From the NCBI GenBank assembly GCA_964520045.1, contig CAZFMJ010000008.1, positions 1 to 57,635 on the forward strand: 57,635 bases of DNA, in the 5' to 3' direction. Shown piece after piece: positions 18,406-26,475 of this stretch (positions are counted from its first letter, which is position 1; each line of letters begins with the position of its first letter). The translations under genes were made by a program, and so were the position numbers. The notes beneath the pieces are model-generated. The model saw only the letters and a list, made by a program, of their open reading frames with translations, was not told where the DNA came from and ran no database searches. The stretch comes from CAZFMJ01 sp964520045. Lineage in GTDB: Bacteria; Elusimicrobiota; Elusimicrobia; Elusimicrobiales; CAZFMJ01.

Positions 18406-19584
18406 TTACAACCGCTGTAAACGCCCGCAGGCTTCGGCCAGATCTTTGTCATCCTTAGCAAAGCAGAACCGAACCAGATTTTCACCGCTTTTATCATGAT
18501 AAAAAGCGGAGCCCGGGACACAGGCCACTCCGGTCTTTCTGAGAATGTGCATAGCCTTATCCTTACTGGTTTTTCCCGGTATAGCTGAGACGTCCGCAAG
18601 AACATAGTATGCCCCTTCCGGGACATGAGGCTTAAGCCCCGCGTCGCTCAAAGCGGAACAAATTTTTTCGCGCTTTTTATAATACAGGGAACAGAGACCC
18701 GAATAAAAGGAGTCCGGAAGTTCCATAATACCCTTCGCCACCCCGAACTGAAGAGGAGTGGGCGCGCACACGTATATGAGATCGTTCATATAGCCGATGA
18801 TCTTGGCCCATTTTGCATCCGCTACGGCATACCCCACACGCCATCCGGTTATACTGAAGGTTTTGGAATATCCCGATATGGTTATTGTCCTGTTCCGGGC
18901 AGGCTTTATGGAACCCGGGCTTATATGCCGTTTGCCGTTATAGACAAAATACTCGTATATTTCGTCCGTAAATATGAAAAAATCATGCTTTACGGCCATG
19001 TTTGCGATATACTCAAGTTCTTCTTGTGAAAAAACCTTCCCGCACGGATTTATGGGAGTGTTTATCATAATGCCTTTGGTGCGCGGCGTTATAGCCTTTT
19101 CCAACCGGTGAAAATCGAATGTCCATTCCGGAGGATTCAGCCTCACAAATTTCGGACGTAATCCGGCTGCCATGATGGTGTTAATATGATAGCCGTAATA
19201 CGGCTCAAATATTATTATTTCATCACCCGGGTTCAGAAGCCCGAGACAGACGCAATAAAACGCACCGGTGGCGCCGCATGAAATCACGATGTTCTTCTCC
19301 GGATCCGTCTCCATTGCGTTATGACGGTAAAGTTTTTTGGAAATGGCATTGCGGAGCTCTTTTATGCCGTCGTGCCTTGAATAGTGATTTAGACCTCCGT
19401 GCATGGCGGATTCGGCCCCGGACCTGACAGGCCCCGGCAAAGAAAGGTCGCATACTCCCTGGGAAAGATTTATTCCTCCGGCTTTCTCGCACTCGACCGA
19501 CATGGAACGGATGTCGGACTGCGCTATTGCCATAGCTCTAGCGCTTACTGAAAGTTTTGTCCTGATACGCGCCATACTGCTCAC
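18406..19584 (-). CDS. Class I/II PLP-dependent aminotransferase
   Basis: A 392-residue fold-type I aminotransferase of the aspartate-aminotransferase I-gamma group. It shows LSQGVCDLSLPGPV, the cofactor region SCGATGAFYCV, NTPINPCGKVF, FTDEIYEYFVYNG and the PLP lysine in SGYSKTFSITGWRVGYA. It starts with GTG at 19584, overlapping the upstream stop as GTGA, with AAGGGG five bases before it; an ATG at 19575 lacks that spacing. A free-amino-acid transaminase is unusual inside a glycan operon. It might make an amino acid that decorates the glycan or supply amino groups; this is speculative. Confidence 0.83.
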   Translation of the reverse strand: MSSMARIRTKLSVSARAMAIAQSDIRSMSVECEKAGGINLSQGVCDLSLPGPVRSGAESAMHGGLNHYSRHDGIKELRNAISKKLYRHNAMETDPEKNIVISCGATGAFYCVCLGLLNPGDEIIIFEPYYGYHINTIMAAGLRPKFVRLNPPEWTFDFHRLEKAITPRTKGIMINTPINPCGKVFSQEELEYIANMAVKHDFFIFTDEIYEYFVYNGKRHISPGSIKPARNRTITISGYSKTFSITGWRVGYAVADAKWAKIIGYMNDLIYVCAPTPLQFGVAKGIMELPDSFYSGLCSLYYKKREKICSALSDAGLKPHVPEGAYYVLADVSAIPGKTSKDKAMHILRKTGVACVPGSAFYHDKSGENLVRFCFAKDDKDLAEACGRLQRL

Positions 19585-20261
19585 AATTTCCCCTTGAAAG
19601 TCATCACAGAATAGAACCTCTCAGGATTACCCTCCCAGCCCTCCGGAGCCTCCGTCCACTCATGACCGTCTTTGCCGCTCACAAGAACAAGCGGGATGCG
19701 CCCGGTTTCTTCGTATCCCAGTTTTTCATACAGCCGGACTGCTCTTTTATTATCCCCAAGCACCTTAAGCGTATAGCCCTCCAGCCCCAAAGTCTCTTTT
19801 CCCCATTTCATCATGGACAATATGGACGCGCCCATGATGCCCGGGTATGATTTCTCGCCCCTGACAATATTATCTATCTCGCAGGACCGCCGCGCAAAAT
19901 CGAACCTGAAAAGACCCGCGTGCCCGACATAGCCGCTCCCTGTGCGTATTATAAAAAGCAGCCTATCCGGCTTGTCGATGAGCTGCGCGTAGTACCAAGC
20001 CAGTGTGCGCTCAAAAGTCACCTCGAATTGGGCGAGAAAAAATGCTTCGTTCTCTTTCCTCCATTTCCCCAGCAAATCTATTATTTTTCTATCGGCGGCA
20101 CGATCTCTTGTGAGGAGCAATATCTCGTAATTGTCTTCATTGAGCTCCCCCCCGACACATACATCCCCGAACCGGACCGATTTCAAAGAACTTATCTTAG
20201 AAATGACTTCCTTTTTCCATGTGGAATTATCTGTATCCATATTTTGTGCGCGTTGTTTCAT
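19581..20261 (-). CDS. GNAT family N-acetyltransferase
   Basis: About 226 residues. The core GNAT fold is visible around residues 80-210: FIIRTGSGYVGHAGLFRFD (beta 4), an acetyl-CoA loop region near SYPGIMGASILSMM, and the C-terminal LKVLGDNKRAVRLYEKLGYE typical of RimJ/RimL-like members. It would acylate an amino sugar made by the nearby aminotransferases (inference). The start is uncertain: the ATG at 20261 follows the upstream stop at 20275; an ATG at 20240 and one at 20309 (inside the upstream gene) are alternatives. Confidence 0.78.
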   Translation of the reverse strand: MKQRAQNMDTDNSTWKKEVISKISSLKSVRFGDVCVGGELNEDNYEILLLTRDRAADRKIIDLLGKWRKENEAFFLAQFEVTFERTLAWYYAQLIDKPDRLLFIIRTGSGYVGHAGLFRFDFARRSCEIDNIVRGEKSYPGIMGASILSMMKWGKETLGLEGYTLKVLGDNKRAVRLYEKLGYEETGRIPLVLVSGKDGHEWTEAPEGWEGNPERFYSVMTFKGKL

Positions 20262-20274
20262 CCTGTAAAGTTTT

Positions 20275-21228
20275 TCAGCCGCCGCCCATGGAGCTGTTCC
20301 CCTCCGCATATCCTAAAACTTTTTTTGCGCGCGCGAATATATCTGAAGCCGATATTCCGCAGATCCGCCTCAAATAATCCTGTTTCCCGGCTTGGCGGCA
20401 GAAACTGTCCTTTATCCCCAATATTGAAACAGGAACCAGCGGCAATCCGGAAGTCACAAGAAATTCAGCGACGGCTCCGCCAAGGCCGCCTATAACATTA
20501 TGCTCTTCTACTGTTATAATAGCCCTTGTTTCCGATACGGCGCATCGCAACGTTTTTACGTCCAAAGGCTTAACGGTGTGCATGCTTATGACTCTGGCTG
20601 ATATGCCGACGCCGGACAGCTGTTTCGCGGCTTCGACGCATACCTTGAGTATTGAACCGGCGCCGATGATACAAACATCTTTGCCGTCCCTCAAAGTTAT
20701 AGCGCGGCCGATCTTGAAATCGACGGGACATTTATGAATCTTCGGCTCCCCCGCTTTTCCAAGGCGCAGATAGCAGGGACCGCTCTCCGCCGCAAGCTCC
20801 TTTGTCGCGGCCGCAGTTTCAATGGGATCCGCCGGGACAATAACGCGCATCCCCGGCAGTGCCCTCATTATCGCAATATCTTCCGTAGCGTGGTGGGACA
20901 TCCCAAGTGTGCCATAGGAAAAGCCCGCTCCGATACTTACTATTTTAACATCCGCGTTGTGATAACATAGATCGTTGCGCACCTGCTCAAGGCATCGCAT
21001 TGTCGGAAAGTTCCCGATGGAATATGTGAAGACTTTTTTGCCGGAAAGGGCCATCCCGGCGGCTACTCCCGTCATATTCTGTTCCGCAATACCTGCATTC
21101 AGGAATTGTCCGGGAATATCCCGGGCGAATCTCTCAACCACTGAAAAACCGAGGTCCCCCACAATCAGATTAATACGGGAATCTCTTACCGCAAGTTCAT
21201 AAAGAGTGTCCAAAAAAGCGTTTCTCAT
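20275..21228 (-). CDS. Transketolase-like C-terminal subunit
   Basis: A 317-residue protein holding the pyrimidine-binding and C-terminal domains of transketolase. It shows NAGIAEQNMTGVAAGMALSG with the catalytic Glu that binds the TPP pyrimidine, then SHHATEDIAIMRALPGM and a C-terminal TVEEHNVIGGLGGAVAEFL. It is coupled by ATGA to the N-terminal subunit gene, and together they form a split transketolase. In a sugar-nucleotide operon such a pair would transfer a two-carbon unit rather than serve central metabolism; this is inferred from location next to rfbH. Confidence 0.9.
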   Translation of the reverse strand: MRNAFLDTLYELAVRDSRINLIVGDLGFSVVERFARDIPGQFLNAGIAEQNMTGVAAGMALSGKKVFTYSIGNFPTMRCLEQVRNDLCYHNADVKIVSIGAGFSYGTLGMSHHATEDIAIMRALPGMRVIVPADPIETAAATKELAAESGPCYLRLGKAGEPKIHKCPVDFKIGRAITLRDGKDVCIIGAGSILKVCVEAAKQLSGVGISARVISMHTVKPLDVKTLRCAVSETRAIITVEEHNVIGGLGGAVAEFLVTSGLPLVPVSILGIKDSFCRQAGKQDYLRRICGISASDIFARAKKVLGYAEGNSSMGGG

Positions 21229-22085
21229 TTTTCGGCCCCCAGCTCTTTCATCGCGCTGGCAAGCTCTTCCACGGAGGGGGTCTTATAATGCCATAGAAGA
21301 CTGTTTTCCATAAAACCAACCCCCTTTCCCTTGATAGTATTGGCAATTATACAGGAAGGTCTTCCGTTTACATACGGCACGTCGGAAAATGCTTGTATTA
21401 TGTCTTCCACATTGTGTCCGTCGATTTCACGCACCCCCCAGTTAAAAGACGCTAACTTTCCGGAAAGCGGCTTTAAACTCATCACTTCTTCGGTAGAACC
21501 GAGACTTTGTATCCCGTTTACATCGATAATTAAAACAAGATTGTCGAGCCGGTGCTGCTGAGCAAATAATACGGCCTCCCATGTCGTTCCTTCATCGCAC
21601 TCCCCGTCGCCGATAAGAACAAAGATTTTATTTCTTAAACCGTCTCTTTTGGCGGCAAGCGCCATGCCACAGGCGATCGGCAGCCCGTGCCCGAGAGAGC
21701 CCGTGGAAACTTCAATGCCCGGCACATCAGATTTTGTAATATGCCCGAGAAAAGGGGAACCATCTTTACAGTATTCCGACAATAACTTTTTATCGAAAAA
21801 TCCCTTTTCCGCCAAAGCGGCGTAAAGAGTGGAGCACGCATGGCCTTTGCTGAGAATAAATCTGTCTCTTCCGTCCCAATTGGCTCTTTTACTATCCACC
21901 TTAAGCACTGAGGAATACAAAACCGCAAGGATATCCGCCATTGACAGAGCGCCGCCAAGATGAGATCCATTTGCCTGATGCACCATTTTTATCGCATTTA
22001 TACGTATATTGTTCGCGAATTCTTTTATCTGCCGTATTGTAGCCATAATCTTGTCACTATTCAGCCGCGCAGACGCCGCCTTCAT
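21225..22085 (-). CDS. Transketolase-like N-terminal subunit
   Basis: A 286-residue TPP diphosphate-binding half of a split transketolase. It shows GSHLGGALSMADILAVLYS, LSKGHACSTLYAAL, TGSLGHGLPIACGMALA and the TPP/Mg motif GDGECDEGTTWEA with the paired Asn in IIDVNGIQ. The ATG at 22085 follows AAGAAG-type purines; ATG at 22046 is an alternative that trims 13 residues. It is 34 bases downstream of rfbH, with the C-subunit following directly. Confidence 0.9.
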   Translation of the reverse strand: MKAASARLNSDKIMATIRQIKEFANNIRINAIKMVHQANGSHLGGALSMADILAVLYSSVLKVDSKRANWDGRDRFILSKGHACSTLYAALAEKGFFDKKLLSEYCKDGSPFLGHITKSDVPGIEVSTGSLGHGLPIACGMALAAKRDGLRNKIFVLIGDGECDEGTTWEAVLFAQQHRLDNLVLIIDVNGIQSLGSTEEVMSLKPLSGKLASFNWGVREIDGHNVEDIIQAFSDVPYVNGRPSCIIANTIKGKGVGFMENSLLWHYKTPSVEELASAMKELGAEK

Positions 22086-22119
22086 TCTGACTTCTTACTA
22101 CCTGAGTATCAGGGATTGA

Positions 22120-23511
22120 CTATTTATTCCGTGTCATAAACCTGCTGAAAGTGTCAACAATATATCCGAGCATTTCCTTGGTCATGCCCGGGTAAACGCC
22201 TATCCAGAAAGTATCGTTCATGATACGATCCGTGACGGGAAGAGGAGAGGCCGGACGGATTAACCGTCCGGCGGTTACGACCCGAAAACCTTTGCCGGAA
22301 CGGCGCATTTCGTCAAAACACGGGTGCTTCATGAGGTTGCCGGCAAACAGCATGCGGGTCTGTATTTTACCGCTCTCAAGATACCGCACCAAATCTTCGC
22401 GCATAAAACCGGCGTTTTCCCTGACCGTAAGCAGAAAGCCGAACCAACTGGGGTCTGAATCTTCGGCAGTTTCAGGCAGAATAAGTTCATCCGAAAAAAT
22501 ATCCAGGGCTTTGCGCAGGTATTGCCAGTTCCTTTTGCGGGCTTGCACAAATTCAGGAAGCTTTTCCAGCTGGGCCAGACCTATTGCCGCCTGCATCTCT
22601 GTGGCCTTGAGATTATAGCCGAAGTGAGAATAGACGTATTTATGGTCATAGCCCGGCGGAAGTCCGCCGAACTTACGGGTAAATCTTTTGCCGCAGGTAT
22701 CGTCCATACCGGAACGGCACCAGCAGTCGCGCCCCCAGTCTCTGAAAGACTGCGCAAGCCTTTTTAGCAGGGCGTTATTTGTATATACCGCCCCCCCCTC
22801 TCCCATTGTCATATGATGAGGCGGATAGAAGCTGGAGGTGCCGATGTCTCCTATCGTTCCGGTATAATGCCATTTTCCGTTGTACAGGTATTTTGAACCC
22901 AGAGCATCGCAGTTATCCTCTATAAGCCAAAGACCGTGCTTATCGCAGAAAGTCCTGACGGCTTTCAGATCAAACGGATTGCCCAAAGTATGGGCCAGCA
23001 TAACGGCTTTGGTTTTTTTGGAAAGGGCTTTTTTAAGAAGAGAGCAGTCTATGTTATAAGAAGGTATTTTTACATCCGCGAACACCGGAACCGCCCCGTA
23101 TTGAATTATGGGCGCCACTGTCGTTGGGAAACCCGCGGCCACAGTTATGACTTCATCCCCCCGCTTAACCCGCCTTTCTCCGAGTTCGCCGGCGGTAAGC
23201 GCCATAAAAGCGATAAGATTAGCCGAAGAACCCGAATTAACAAGAAGGCAGTGCTTTATGCCCAAAAAATCCGCGAACCTGTCCTCAAATTCATCCGCAT
23301 ATTTTCCGGCGGTCAGCCAGAAATCCAGCGCGGATTCCGCTAAATTCGCCAATTCCTTCCCATCGAACACTCTTCCGCCGTAAGAAATCCTGTCTCCCGG
23401 ATGGAACTGCCCGCCGGGTTTATAAACAGCTTTGTAATAGTTCTCAACCGCATCGAGAACCTCTTTTCTTAATTGTTTTTCTGTTTTTTTACCGCGCATC
23501 ACATCCGCCAT
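22120..23511 (-). CDS. rfbH: CDP-4-keto-6-deoxy-D-glucose 3-dehydratase (E1)
   Basis: A 463-residue PMP-dependent dehydratase making the 3-deoxy centre of 3,6-dideoxyhexoses. The PLP lysine of the fold is replaced by His232 in SSFYPPHHMTMGEGG. The [2Fe-2S] ligand pattern of E1 is visible: Cys263-x-Cys265-x7-Cys273, with Cys201 upstream as a candidate fourth ligand. E1 normally needs a ferredoxin-type E3 reductase (AscD/RfbI); none is encoded in this window. It lies between rfbG (4 bases upstream) and the split transketolase. It is slightly longer than the roughly 437-residue Salmonella protein, mainly at the N-terminus. Confidence 0.93.
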   Translation of the reverse strand: MADVMRGKKTEKQLRKEVLDAVENYYKAVYKPGGQFHPGDRISYGGRVFDGKELANLAESALDFWLTAGKYADEFEDRFADFLGIKHCLLVNSGSSANLIAFMALTAGELGERRVKRGDEVITVAAGFPTTVAPIIQYGAVPVFADVKIPSYNIDCSLLKKALSKKTKAVMLAHTLGNPFDLKAVRTFCDKHGLWLIEDNCDALGSKYLYNGKWHYTGTIGDIGTSSFYPPHHMTMGEGGAVYTNNALLKRLAQSFRDWGRDCWCRSGMDDTCGKRFTRKFGGLPPGYDHKYVYSHFGYNLKATEMQAAIGLAQLEKLPEFVQARKRNWQYLRKALDIFSDELILPETAEDSDPSWFGFLLTVRENAGFMREDLVRYLESGKIQTRMLFAGNLMKHPCFDEMRRSGKGFRVVTAGRLIRPASPLPVTDRIMNDTFWIGVYPGMTKEMLGYIVDTFSRFMTRNK

Positions 23512-23515
23512 AAAT

Positions 23516-24583
23516 TTACCCGTAGTATTCTTCTATCTGCCCCAGGCAAACCTCAATCGGATTTCCGCCCGCTTTATACCGCAGGGTCCATTCAATCACC
23601 TTGTCTATGGTTTCGCACACGGACCAGCGGGATTTCCAGCCGAGCTTTTTTACGGCTTGGGAAGAATCCAGTCTCAAACACTGCGCTTCGTGCGGATGCC
23701 TGCCTGTATCCATACTGTAGCGGGCGCCCCGCCCCCATCGCGCGCACATGCGCCCTACCAGCCATGCCACGTCTCTGGTATCCGCAGTTTTAGGGCCGAA
23801 ATTCCACGCGCGGGAATACCGGACTCCGTATTTACATAATTTTTCCGCAAGCAAAAGATATCCGCTCAAAGGTTCCAAGACGTGCTGCCACGGACGAACA
23901 GCCCCGGGCCTCCTTATTATTACGCGCTCACCTCTTGAAAAAGCCCTGATTATATCCGGAACAAGCCTGTTGTCCGACCAATCTCCCCCGCCTATCACAT
24001 TTCCGGCGCGGGCGGAAGCGACCGCCGTCCCGTGTTTTTTAAAATCCGACGGATTAAAAAAAGATTTCCTGTATGCCGCAGTCACCAGCTCAGAGCAGGC
24101 TTTGCTGGAAGAATACGGGTCATACCCGCCCAAAGGCTCTTCTTCCCTGTAAGGCCGGGCCGTTTCCCTATTCTCGTAGCATTTATCCGTCGTAACGTTC
24201 ACCACGGCGCGGATGGATGAGCATCCCCGCACAGCCTCAAACATATTAACCGTTCCCATGACATTGGTTGAATAGGTGCAGACAGGATCTTTGTATGATT
24301 CAAACACAAGCGGCTGCGCCGCCATATGTATGACTATTTCAGGCTTGGCGGAAATCACCGCTCTTTTCAGCTTTATTCCGTCGCGGACATCGGCTATTAT
24401 AGTTTTTGTTGTTTTTTTTAATCCGCATATTTCAAAAAGGCTGGGTTTTGTGGGAGGATTTAAAGCATATCCCGTAATCTCCGCGCCCAGTTTGTCGAGC
24501 AGTATACACAGCCATGAGCCCTTAAATCCCGTATGCCCTGTTATAAAAACTTTTCTTTTTTTCCAAAAATTTTCATTGCCCAT
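23516..24583 (-). CDS. rfbG: CDP-glucose 4,6-dehydratase
   Basis: A 355-residue extended SDR converting CDP-glucose to CDP-4-keto-6-deoxyglucose. It has TGHTGFKGSWLC (the NAD loop with the FKG peculiar to this enzyme), HMAAQPLV, NVTTDKCYENRE, and YDPYSSSKACSE with the YxxxK pair. GNVIGGGDW and RPWQHVLEPLSGYL are also typical. The start at 24583 puts the Rossmann strand about 12 residues in; the upstream in-frame ATG at 24694 lies inside rfbF. It acts between RfbF and RfbH. Confidence 0.95.
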   Translation of the reverse strand: MGNENFWKKRKVFITGHTGFKGSWLCILLDKLGAEITGYALNPPTKPSLFEICGLKKTTKTIIADVRDGIKLKRAVISAKPEIVIHMAAQPLVFESYKDPVCTYSTNVMGTVNMFEAVRGCSSIRAVVNVTTDKCYENRETARPYREEEPLGGYDPYSSSKACSELVTAAYRKSFFNPSDFKKHGTAVASARAGNVIGGGDWSDNRLVPDIIRAFSRGERVIIRRPGAVRPWQHVLEPLSGYLLLAEKLCKYGVRYSRAWNFGPKTADTRDVAWLVGRMCARWGRGARYSMDTGRHPHEAQCLRLDSSQAVKKLGWKSRWSVCETIDKVIEWTLRYKAGGNPIEVCLGQIEEYYG

Positions 24584-24609
24584 AAATTTTACATCAATAC
24601 CTTTCAATT

Positions 24610-25386
24610 TTACCAGATTTTCCACGGAGCTTTGCCCGAACTCCAAAGCGATTCCAGAAAATTTTTGTCCCGCAGAGTGTCCATCGGATGCCAAAATCCG
24701 CCATGCCTGTAAGCGTAAAGCTGTCCGTCCGACGCAAGCTTCTCCATGGGTTCTTTTTCCAAAACAGTTTCCGCTCCCGCAATATAATCAAACACCTCCG
24801 GTTCAAAAACAAAAAAACCGGCATTTATCCAGCCCCCGTCCCCTTTGGGTTTTTCCCTAAAACCTTCCACCTTGCCGTTTTCCGACATTTCCAAAGCCCC
24901 GAACCTTCCGATGGGCTGAGTAGTCGTAAGGGTAGCCAGTTTGCCGTGCGATTTATGAAAAGCAAGCAGTTTTTTTATATTTACGTCCCCCACGCCGTCT
25001 CCGTATGTGAGCATAAATGTAGCGCTGCCGGCGTGAGGCTGAGCCAGTTTTACTCTTCCGCCGGTCATGGTTTCGTTACCGGTATTTATAAGAGTAACTT
25101 TCCATTCTTCCGCAGTATGCTGATGTATAATCTGCTGTTCTTTTGAATCCGTGAAATCAAAAGTCACATCTGATTCATGCAGAAAATAATGAGCGAAATA
25201 TTCCTTTATTACGTAACCTTTGTAGCCGAGACAGACCACAAAATCGTTAAACCCGAAGGAAGAATAGATTTTCATGATATGCCAGAGCATGGGTTTTTCC
25301 CCCAGCTCTATCATAGGCTTGGGTCTCATATAGGATTCCTCGCTTATCCGCGTGCCGAACCCTCCGGCAAGTATGACGACTTTCAT
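24610..25386 (-). CDS. rfbF: Glucose-1-phosphate cytidylyltransferase
   Basis: A 258-residue nucleotidyltransferase forming CDP-glucose, the first step of the CDP-dideoxyhexose route. It begins KVVILAGGFGTRISEES, with the RPKPMIELGEKPMLWHIM lysine signature, TGGRVKLAQP and TYGDGVGDVNI with the catalytic Asp, all specific to RfbF. It is the first gene of the long minus-strand operon, with GGAGG eight bases before the ATG. The 206-base divergent control region lies just upstream. Confidence 0.95.
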   Translation of the reverse strand: MKVVILAGGFGTRISEESYMRPKPMIELGEKPMLWHIMKIYSSFGFNDFVVCLGYKGYVIKEYFAHYFLHESDVTFDFTDSKEQQIIHQHTAEEWKVTLINTGNETMTGGRVKLAQPHAGSATFMLTYGDGVGDVNIKKLLAFHKSHGKLATLTTTQPIGRFGALEMSENGKVEGFREKPKGDGGWINAGFFVFEPEVFDYIAGAETVLEKEPMEKLASDGQLYAYRHGGFWHPMDTLRDKNFLESLWSSGKAPWKIW

Positions 25387-25462
25387 GCTTATTCCTCCTT
25401 AGCCCTAAAAATTCGGGTTAAATATTCTTTTGCTCCCCGAAAAAACACTGCCGGCCGAACTT

Positions 25463-25501
25463 GTTCAATTATTGAACATTTTAGCAGTCTTGGCGCGCCA
25501 A
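25463..25501. promoter_or_regulatory. Two palindromes in the divergent control region
   Basis: GTTCAATTATTGAAC (25463-25477) is a perfect 15-base palindrome and TTGGCGCGCCAA (25490-25501) a perfect 12-base one, 12 bases apart, midway between rfbF and the opposite operon. The first resembles operators of dimeric helix-turn-helix regulators such as MarR-type proteins. The regulator is not identified and no regulator gene is adjacent. The other bases of the 25387-25592 gap hold the rfbF ribosome site and the plus-strand promoter. Confidence 0.5.
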
Positions 25502-25514
25502 GTAAAGAAAATAT

Positions 25515-25544
25515 TTTACATTCACCTCTTCTATTTGGGATAAT
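25515..25544 (+). promoter_or_regulatory. Candidate promoter of the plus-strand glycan operon
   Basis: TTTACA (25515-25520), an 18-base spacer and GATAAT (25539-25544). It would give a leader of about 40 bases before the RmlD-like ATG at 25593, which has AGGCGG as ribosome site. It lies 14 bases downstream of the second palindrome. Confidence 0.5.
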
Positions 25545-25592
25545 ACATCAGGCGCCGTATTAAAAGGTTTGGGCCCGGCGCAGGCGGATCTT

Positions 25593-26474
25593 ATGCGCAT
25601 ATTGATTCTCGGCGGCGGAGGCACCCTTGGCCATAAGCTTTGGCAGATCCTCCCTCATAAATTCCCCGACACCTTCGTCTCCATACGTAAAAGCCGCGAT
25701 TTCTACGCAAACTGCGGCTTGTTTGCCGGAAATAATGTCATAGACGGTTTGGACCTGCGTGATTTTTCCGGGCTTAACTCCGCTCTTTCTGATATCAAGC
25801 CCTCCGTGGTGGTAAATTGCGCCGGCGTAACCCTGCGCAGCAAAGAAGCTCTGGACAAGAATTCGGCTATTTCCATAAATGCTCTTCTGCCGCACCGCCT
25901 GGCGCAGTGGTGCTCCGGCAACAAAGCGCGGCTTATTCACTTCAGCACGGTATGTGTTTTTGACGGAAAAACCGGGGGCTACGATGAGGACAGCCATCCG
26001 GATGCCCGGGACCTTTACGGCATAACCAAAGCCCTCGGAGATATTACGGCGCCTTTTGCTCTTACACTGAGGTCATCTTTTATCGGCCGTGAAATTTTAG
26101 GCGGCGCGGAACTGTTGGAATGGTTTCTTGCCCAAAAGGGAAAAAAGATAAAGGGTTTCCGCAGGGCTTTATTCACAGGCCTTACCACCAACCATCTGGC
26201 GGACCTGGTTGCGCAACTGATTGCAAAGAACCCCGCTCTAAACGGTCTTTACCATATTTCAAGCGAAATAATTTCCAAATATGCCATGTTAAAGCTGATG
26301 AAAGATGCCTATAAACTGGATGTGGACATAGAACCGGACGACAGCTTTGAGTGCAGACGCGATTTAAAAGGAGACAAATTCGCGGAGGCGGCAGGCTTTG
26401 TCTGCCCGCCATGGCGGCAAATGATGGCGGACATGGCCGCCGACCCCACGCCATACGCTGAATGGAGGAAATAA
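25593..26474 (+). CDS. RmlD-like NAD(P)-dependent sugar reductase
   Basis: A 293-residue SDR of the dTDP-4-dehydrorhamnose reductase family: RILILGGGGTLGHKL, VVVNCAGVTLRSKEA, HFSTVCVFDG and YGITKALGD (YxxxK). It lies two bases before a CapE-like dehydratase, which is followed by a UDP-GlcNAc 2-epimerase. This three-gene set makes UDP-L-FucNAc (CapE-F-G, WbjB-C-D, FnlA-B-C) or UDP-L-QuiNAc (WbvB-R-D). It lacks the C-terminal cupin of CapF, which favours the WbvR-like alternative. RmlD proper is also possible, since rmlA and rmlC lie downstream. Start at 25593, where the Rossmann strand begins. Confidence 0.82.
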   Translation: MRILILGGGGTLGHKLWQILPHKFPDTFVSIRKSRDFYANCGLFAGNNVIDGLDLRDFSGLNSALSDIKPSVVVNCAGVTLRSKEALDKNSAISINALLPHRLAQWCSGNKARLIHFSTVCVFDGKTGGYDEDSHPDARDLYGITKALGDITAPFALTLRSSFIGREILGGAELLEWFLAQKGKKIKGFRRALFTGLTTNHLADLVAQLIAKNPALNGLYHISSEIISKYAMLKLMKDAYKLDVDIEPDDSFECRRDLKGDKFAEAAGFVCPPWRQMMADMAADPTPYAEWRK

Positions 26475-26475
26475 A

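Noticed and set aside
24583..24694. Longer rfbG start at 24694
   Set aside because: It overlaps the rfbF coding end by over 80 bases and adds residues absent from RfbG proteins.
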